51,214 nucleotides of DNA from Promethearchaeota archaeon. GTDB lineage: Archaea; Asgardarchaeota; Lokiarchaeia; Sigyniarchaeales; SOKP01. The stretch spans positions 641,874 through 693,087 of the forward strand of contig CP070805.1 in the NCBI GenBank assembly GCA_020343655.1, given 5' to 3'. Below are positions 46,188 through 51,214 of the stretch, piece after piece (position 1 is the first letter of the stretch; each line of letters opens with the position of its first letter). A program made the position numbers and the translations under genes. A model generated the notes under the pieces. That model had not been told where the DNA came from. It saw only the letters and a list, made by a program, of their open reading frames with translations, and made no database searches.

Positions 46188-46507
46188 TAACTTTCACACT
46201 TAATTCGATTTTTTAGTATTATAAGTAATTTTACATATATTAATATAAATATTTGTAAATCAAATTATTGTCCTCTCTAGAATTTGAAAGAATCATTATT
46301 TCTTGCTCAAAAATTGGTATTAATAAAATAAACAATACATTACCATAATTCTTTATGACTTCTTTTTTTATAATTTCTCTTTCTATGTATGCAATTCGCT
46401 TTCTTAAATGTTATTATAGCAAAGTTAACGATGTTTAGAGCATTAATTTTTTATAGGAGAAATACCCCTTTCTTTAAATGGTATAATATGCGAAAATTTT
46501 TGAATGA
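46188..46507. other. Intergenic gap, nothing recognised
   Basis: This 320 bp stretch holds no supported gene or RNA. A short frame beginning ATG at 46488 stops at 46535. It includes the promoter region of the leftward HerA-like gene and otherwise looks like AT-rich decay next to a pseudogene. Confidence 0.4.
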
Positions 46508-46894
46508 AAGGATAGATATAAAGTTCCTTTAGACAAAATACTTGCTCATGCTTTTGTGTGTGAAAGCAAAGTGCTATATAGATTAAACTACAGTAATCCC
46601 CTCGTTAGGGTTGGAGTTGGGGCAAAAAGCTATGATAAGGTTGTTTATATGGCACTAGATTATGATCTTGAAGGAGGTTATCAGAAATATTTTAATCGAG
46701 AGACTCAATAATTTCCAGAACCTTATATATCAATAAGGGTAAATAAAAATCATAGGGTAAATATAATTAAGCAAAACTTGAAAATTTGGGAATTTCCTTA
46801 TAAACATGATTCAAGGGGTAATGATAAACATAGATGTCCTAAATGTGGACATGAATTTAAAGATAACGAAGAAAATGAAAATTTTACTTTTTAA
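46508..46894 (+). pseudogene. Decayed gene with C-terminal zinc ribbon
   Basis: From 46508 one frame reads VPLDKILAHAFVCESKVLY and continues through GVGAKSYDKVVYMALDYDL to an in-frame TAA at 46709-46711. The same frame then carries on FPEPYISIRVNKNHRVNI and ends in HRCPKCGHEFKDNEEN, a single C-x2-C knuckle, before TAA at 46892-46894. No start codon with a ribosome binding site lies in front. The reading quality on both sides of the stop suggests a decayed gene. The original function is not recognised; mobile-element or accessory origin is possible given the surrounding decay. Confidence 0.5.
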
Positions 46895-47168
46895 AAGATA
46901 ATACATTTATATTTTAAGAAAATAATAATCCTACTATTATAGGTTCTGTGTATTTCTTTATTGATTTTTATTTATTTTTTTTAAAAAGTCTTTAATTTAA
47001 TTAAATTAAATATAAGAATAAAAGATAAATATAGTAAAAGTCTAAAAAAAGGAGTCTGACGTATTAAACACTCAATTACAATAGAGTAACCACAAAAAAT
47101 ATAAAAAATTTTAAAAACAAAAGTGTTTTAGTCTTTAAATATATAGATAATCCTAATATGTTAATAAT

Positions 47169-49103
47169 ATGATATTAAATTCCAATTATTTAAAATCAAA
47201 TATAAGAAAAAAAAAAGCACTTTTTCTATCAATAATAGTATCAATATCCCTTTTAATAATCCATATCACCTCTTTTAGTTTATTTTGTCAAGAGCAAGAT
47301 AATAATGAGGTTAACCATTTAAATGGAGAAAATTTATGTAAATCATCTATCTTTTATCATCCTGATCCTAATGAAGGTGGAGCAATAACAGATTGGTTAA
47401 CAATCGGGCCATTTAATTATTTCAATCCAGATTGGGACCATCCTATTACTACGGATAAGTATCATTTCAATATAACAGACACATATATAGAAGGAGATTA
47501 TGCTCTAGGGGGAGATGCAGTAGGATTTCTGAATGAAAGTAAACAATGGGCATATGTAGACTTTACTAAATTCTCAAGTTATTCAGACAACCATGGTTAT
47601 TTAGATTTTAATCACCGTTTTGGTGGCAGTTATTGTTGTGAACCAGAACATGTCTGCGGTTATGCATCTTGTTATATTAGAAGCCCTGTTGATTTAAATT
47701 CTGCTTACCTAAAAGTTGGCTCAGATGATGGAATAAAAATCTGGAGAGATGGGATTAAAATCCATGACAATCACATTTTAAGGCATCATTATCCCGATAG
47801 AGAAGTTGTGGATGCAGGTCCTTTATCATTTGAAGCAGGTAAATGGTATTATTTTATTGTTTTAGTTGAAGAGAATGATATGCACTGGGGTTTTTTTTTC
47901 AGATTTTCCAATAATAGCAATTTATATGATGTTAATCCAGAAAATGACCCCGATGCTATCACAAATTTGGATATAAGTATTGGGGAATTTTTTGATGTCC
48001 CTCATTCTAATCTAATTTTGGGTGATATTGTTGAGTCATCAAAAAATTTAAATGTGAGAAATATTACAGAATGGAATAATCCCTTAGATCCGAATAATAT
48101 CATCTTTACCATGCAACCCCCTCATAGTAGATCGAATCCGCCTTATGATACTGGTAGAATCATTGATGGACCCATAATTGATTATTTAAGTGAATACTTA
48201 TGGTGGAAAATTGAATGGGATAATGCAGAAATAGGTTGGTCTGCTGAATTTGCCCTTAATTTCCCTAATGAAAAATATTTTATTAAAAGTGAAAAGGAAT
48301 TTAAAAAAATTCAAGATATAGAAGACCCTTTTAACTACAACCAACAATATGAATTAGATAATTCTGAATTATTAGATCTTGAAGATGATGCTTTATCAAT
48401 AATCAAAATTTATGCTAATTTATATAAAATAAGCCCTGCTTTGTTAATGGGTTTAATAAGTCATGAAACGGGCCATTCTTTTGATCCTAATTCAGAGGGA
48501 GATTATATTGAAGGTTATAATTTTGATCCAATGCAAAATAACTATGAACCTACAGCTTTCGGTTATATGCAAGTAAGATGGCCAGCGGCTTATGATCTAG
48601 TAAGTTATAATTTAGTAGAAAAATGGTGGGAGGAAGTAACCATATATGGCGATCTTATAGATAGATATAATTGGTTTTTTGAAAATTGCAGCTATTGGTT
48701 TGGTGGAGTTCAACCAACAGATGAAAAATTTTTTGCTTATTTACATTGGGCTAATCTAGGGACAGATCCCGAGACAAACATTAAATTTGGCACTTTATAT
48801 TTAAAGGATAAGTATGATAAAATTCTTACAAATTCTTTCGAAGATATATATAATGATTCAATGAAAAGTGCATTATCTGCATATAATGCTTATTCTCCTA
48901 AATTAATAAATAGGAAAAATTACGTATTAGAAGGTGTTATTGAAGGTAGTAGGGATTACAAATTCTTTTTATCAATTATCAAAAGAGACCAACCTATACC
49001 TACTGCATTTGTTAAAGGATACAATTTAATTATAATTATAGGAATTATCTCTTGCATTGGAGTAGCTGTGATATTAAGACAGAAATATAAAATTGCAAGG
49101 TAG
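47169..49103 (+). CDS. Secreted SH3b and lysozyme-like transglycosylase protein with membrane anchor
   Basis: This 644-residue protein has an N-terminal membrane/signal segment (18-39), an external beta-rich region (70-250) resembling PA14-like or carbohydrate-binding modules (LKVGSDDGIKIWRDGIKI), an SH3b-type domain (about 285-365) with SSKNLNVRN then WWKIEWDNAEIGWSAEF, and a lysozyme-like SLT domain (about 405-580). The latter has all its landmarks: ISHETGHSF with the catalytic Glu433, AFGYMQV (463-469), TNIKFGTLYLKDKY (536-549) and ALSAYNAY (568-575). A single C-terminal helix (618-636) followed by RQKYKIAR anchors it facing outward. In bacteria this layout cleaves peptidoglycan; the archaeal substrate is unknown. 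Confidence 0.82.
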   Translation: MILNSNYLKSNIRKKKALFLSIIVSISLLIIHITSFSLFCQEQDNNEVNHLNGENLCKSSIFYHPDPNEGGAITDWLTIGPFNYFNPDWDHPITTDKYHFNITDTYIEGDYALGGDAVGFLNESKQWAYVDFTKFSSYSDNHGYLDFNHRFGGSYCCEPEHVCGYASCYIRSPVDLNSAYLKVGSDDGIKIWRDGIKIHDNHILRHHYPDREVVDAGPLSFEAGKWYYFIVLVEENDMHWGFFFRFSNNSNLYDVNPENDPDAITNLDISIGEFFDVPHSNLILGDIVESSKNLNVRNITEWNNPLDPNNIIFTMQPPHSRSNPPYDTGRIIDGPIIDYLSEYLWWKIEWDNAEIGWSAEFALNFPNEKYFIKSEKEFKKIQDIEDPFNYNQQYELDNSELLDLEDDALSIIKIYANLYKISPALLMGLISHETGHSFDPNSEGDYIEGYNFDPMQNNYEPTAFGYMQVRWPAAYDLVSYNLVEKWWEEVTIYGDLIDRYNWFFENCSYWFGGVQPTDEKFFAYLHWANLGTDPETNIKFGTLYLKDKYDKILTNSFEDIYNDSMKSALSAYNAYSPKLINRKNYVLEGVIEGSRDYKFFLSIIKRDQPIPTAFVKGYNLIIIIGIISCIGVAVILRQKYKIAR

Positions 49104-49211
49104 TTTTATTTATTTAAATAATAAATATCCCTTCATTAACTACTTATTATATAAATCATTGCTTTTTTAATTAATATATTAGTTAATATAGTAGTTATAT
49201 TTATCATACAA

Positions 49212-49668
49212 TTATCTTTTTTTATAGATTATACCTTTCTTTATCATTCTAAGTGGCTTATAAGATTCTTTTGCTCGTCTTAACTCTTCTATACCTAAAT
49301 CTTGTTCTCTATTAACATAAATTGCATCCACACAGCAATTTTTCAAAAGCAAATTATTGATTGCTTGATAAGACCCCTGATATTCCGCATGAGCTTTCTC
49401 AATATGTATCACTAAAGTTCTTTCATTTAACATTTCACCAAATGTATAAGCCGCACATTTATCCTCCACACATAATAATCCCCCACTAAAACCAAGCGTT
49501 TCAAAATTATCTAAAGCTTCATATATTGCATCCTGTTCTGCTTCTAAACTTTCATCTTCAGTACAGGCTCTCATTATACACCATTCCAATTGGAGCTCTC
49601 TACATTTTTCAACATGATTTGCTGTTAATAATTGGAAAACATACTCATAATTGTCTAAAAACTTATGT
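49212..49668 (-). pseudogene. DUF2156 (lysyltransferase-like) protein, N-terminally truncated
   Basis: The C-terminal GNAT-like part of DUF2156 is well preserved: GGLLCVEDKCAAYTFGEML, HIEKAHAEYQGSYQAINN, IYVNREQDLGIEELRRAK and a final YKPLRMIKKG. Family sequence continues upstream of the first usable TTG (49589) through KFLDNYEYVFQLLTANHVEK up to about 49668, where it becomes unlike the family, and a stop follows near 49700. About half of the protein, including the N-terminal GNAT lobe, is missing. DUF2156 is the family of phosphatidylglycerol lysyltransferase catalytic domains; the original substrate is unknown. Confidence 0.7.
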
Positions 49669-49862
49669 AGCCATTGTAGAATTTGAAGAACAATGTTACA
49701 AGGAGCAAAAGGAAAATCCTAATCAAGAAAAATATATTTATTGGTTTCACATGGGCATACCTGTTAAAATTCTATTTGAAGAATTGGATTTAAAAAAATT
49801 TACAAATAAAAAATAAAAACATATTCTTTTTATTTCAAACAATAAATCTAATTTTTTTTACT

Positions 49863-50043
49863 TTACACCTTTTTATAAATGATACTCTTTTTATTCATTT
49901 TGATTGGTTTATATGACTCTTTTGCTCTTCTTAGCCCTTCTAGTCCTAAATCCTGTTCCCTATTAACATAAATCGCATCTAGACAGCAATTTTTTAAGAG
50001 TAAATTGTTGATTGCTTGATAAGAACCCTCATATTCCACATAA
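49863..50043 (-). pseudogene. Second DUF2156 C-terminal fragment, partial tandem copy
   Basis: About 60 codons on this strand repeat the end of the neighbouring gene: YVEYEGSYQAINNLLLKN, AIYVNREQDLGLEGLRRAKE and SYKPIKMNKKSIIYKKV before TAA at 49863-49865. It is about 80 percent identical at DNA level to 49224-49396 by eye. Similarity stops abruptly near 50043 upstream. It has no start and is a remnant of a tandem duplication. Confidence 0.75.
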
Positions 50044-50228
50044 AGTAATATAAGTTATAATGATCTTAGAAATTTTAAAAATATAAATCTAAGCGAATTA
50101 TAAAAAAAGAAGCATAGAAAGGAGGATTGTTGGTTTAGTAGTAACTTCACCTGGAAGTATTTTACCTAACCCAGCTCCTCCATTTACTATATTTTGATTT
50201 TAAATTAAAAAATTATATCGCAACATTT

Positions 50229-50987
50229 TTACTCAACAATTATAATTTCTACAGGCCACTTGTAATCTCCAGTGTCTAGATCCAAAATCGCTACCTGATT
50301 GACTTTAACTGTCCCTTCTCCTCCTTCAGTTAAATATCCTTCCGCAGTTATATGCATGAATGTTATAACCGGAATATCTGATGGAGTTGGAGGAAAATCA
50401 GGATTAGGAAAGACATGAATTATCTCAAAAATTGATGGTAATCTTCCCCACTTTTCAAACCAATCATTTAACATTTCTGTATTGAAAAGAATCTTACATT
50501 GGAAGTTATAGTTCATAGTACCAGCGGATATTGGTTCGTAATTGTACCAAAAGGGGTAAGGACCAGAGACATACCAGTTGAATAACAAAAAGGGAACTTC
50601 TTTTACGTGTAGGTTTATGGAAATTAAGGTACTTTCTTCATCTATCTCTGTTTCCTGTATACACCCTCCATGTGGACATTGCCCTAAAACTTTATACTCC
50701 CAGGCGAGAAAGTTAAAAACGGGAATAGGACCCGCGAATGGACCAACCCATTCAACAGCATGAGGATAAATGCATAACCCAGAATCTGGATCAGCCCAAG
50801 CTAAGAATGATCCTGGCAAATCCACAATATCTAAAAAGGCAACATATTCTCCAGCATAATCGTCTATTGGTCTGATTATTGTAGCTCCACGACCTTGAAC
50901 TGTTGTAGAGAAACTCAAAATAATTAGTCCTAATGTAAGGAATATTAACAATTTTGGTATTAATTTCGTTCTGTTAATTTTTATCAA
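50229..50987 (-). CDS. Secreted protein of unknown function
   Basis: This 252-residue protein has a clear signal peptide (LIPKLLIFLTLGLIILSFST, cleavage probably near TVQGRG). The mature part of about 220 residues is rich in Pro, Trp, Tyr and acidic residues and looks beta-rich (GYLTEGGEGTVKVNQVAI, VLGQCPHGGCIQET). The pair CPHGGC could form a disulfide or hold a metal. No family is recognised. No membrane anchor is seen, so it may be free outside the cell or held by the surface layer. Confidence 0.6.
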   Translation of the reverse strand: MIKINRTKLIPKLLIFLTLGLIILSFSTTVQGRGATIIRPIDDYAGEYVAFLDIVDLPGSFLAWADPDSGLCIYPHAVEWVGPFAGPIPVFNFLAWEYKVLGQCPHGGCIQETEIDEESTLISINLHVKEVPFLLFNWYVSGPYPFWYNYEPISAGTMNYNFQCKILFNTEMLNDWFEKWGRLPSIFEIIHVFPNPDFPPTPSDIPVITFMHITAEGYLTEGGEGTVKVNQVAILDLDTGDYKWPVEIIIVE

Positions 50988-51214
50988 CCTTTTTTTTTAA
51001 TTACTTTTTCATTAGATTTACTGTAGCTACTAAGTGTAGTTACAATTATAAATCAAATACGGATTGAAAAAATTGAATTTCTTTAAATCAGTTTTTGTAT
51101 TGAATAAGAAGAAAGTAACATTTATGTAAAGACATATAATTTTGTCAAGCATTCTTTTAGTATTTTTTACAGAAATGTTAACAACAAACTTACACCTTAG
51201 AAATCTCATTGATT
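50988..51214. other. Right-edge region without a recognised gene
   Basis: The last 227 bases are AT-rich with no supported open frame on either strand. They include the promoter of the leftward secreted-protein gene and run to the window edge. Confidence 0.4.

Noticed and set aside
49526-49816. Plus-strand open frame of 96 codons
   Set aside because: Its first half is antisense to the decayed DUF2156 gene. The second half (CYKEQKENPNQEKYIYWFHM and on) may be a small remnant but has no start of its own and no recognised family.
50120-50205. Short open frame with IVGLVVTSPGSILPNPAPPF behind GGAGG
   Set aside because: It has no in-frame start codon and only about 23 codons; too short to call, possibly the remnant of a gene end.
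1-51214. CRISPR array, tRNA or rRNA genes and intact insertion sequences
   Set aside because: No regularly spaced direct repeats, cloverleaf-like blocks, rRNA signatures or transposase with terminal repeats were seen by eye.

Overview
The window is AT-rich and densely coded on both strands, and it looks like a chromosomal segment of an Asgard archaeon (Promethearchaeota), most likely of the Lokiarchaeia type. The evidence is a mix of archaeal genes (geranylgeranyl reductase, ADH synthase of the archaeal aromatic pathway, HerA-type ATPase, short XPF nuclease, pre-PUA/PUA protein) with eukaryote-like signalling parts (a Ras/Rab-like GTPase, an Arf-like GTPase fused to a longin-like domain, a second longin-like protein with a decayed GTPase domain). 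TTG and GTG starts are frequent. No rRNA, tRNA, CRISPR array or intact insertion sequence was seen. The lineage is inferred from gene content only.

Layout. 1-6143: tail of a steroid 5-alpha-reductase family protein, a HypD-type glycyl radical enzyme, an acyl-CoA synthetase and a tryptophanase/tyrosine phenol-lyase family enzyme, pointing to anaerobic amino-acid and acyl-CoA metabolism. 6223-10497: a crotonase, small unknowns, a pre-PUA/PUA protein, a 2H phosphoesterase, a Ras-like GTPase and an SRPBCC protein. 10759-15577: a coiled-coil protein, the longin-Arf GTPase, a divergent phosphohexomutase and an acyl-CoA dehydrogenase. 15651-21693: a leftward run with a TauE-like permease, a serine hydrolase pseudogene, XPF nuclease, membrane-anchored subtilase, ADH synthase and L-aspartate oxidase. 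21821-25608: two low-molecular-weight phosphatases, a macro-domain gene broken by a stop, a V4R-like protein and a site-2 protease that appears to start at ATA behind a perfect Shine-Dalgarno. 25933-28796: 3-hydroxyacyl-CoA dehydrogenase, enoyl-CoA hydratase and a GNAT enzyme.

28842-38936: a large surface protein, a pair of winged-helix/coiled-coil proteins (30745-34223), a metallo-beta-lactamase fold enzyme, geranylgeranyl reductase, small membrane proteins and the degenerate longin-GTPase. 39039-46187: membrane alpha/beta hydrolase, an amidotransferase-fold protein, GPH-type transporter, M42 aminopeptidase and a HerA-like ATPase with a coiled-coil tail. 46508-51214: an accessory-looking end with a decayed zinc-ribbon gene, a secreted protein combining SH3b and lysozyme-like transglycosylase domains, two decayed copies of a DUF2156 gene and a small secreted protein.

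Together, the acyl-CoA synthetase, acyl-CoA dehydrogenase, two crotonases and hydroxyacyl-CoA dehydrogenase could form most of a beta-oxidation cycle, although they are scattered. The most surprising gene is the secreted SH3b/lysozyme-like protein at 47169-49103, because archaea of this type have no known peptidoglycan. Four clearly or probably broken genes in 50 kb show ongoing gene decay or sequence errors.
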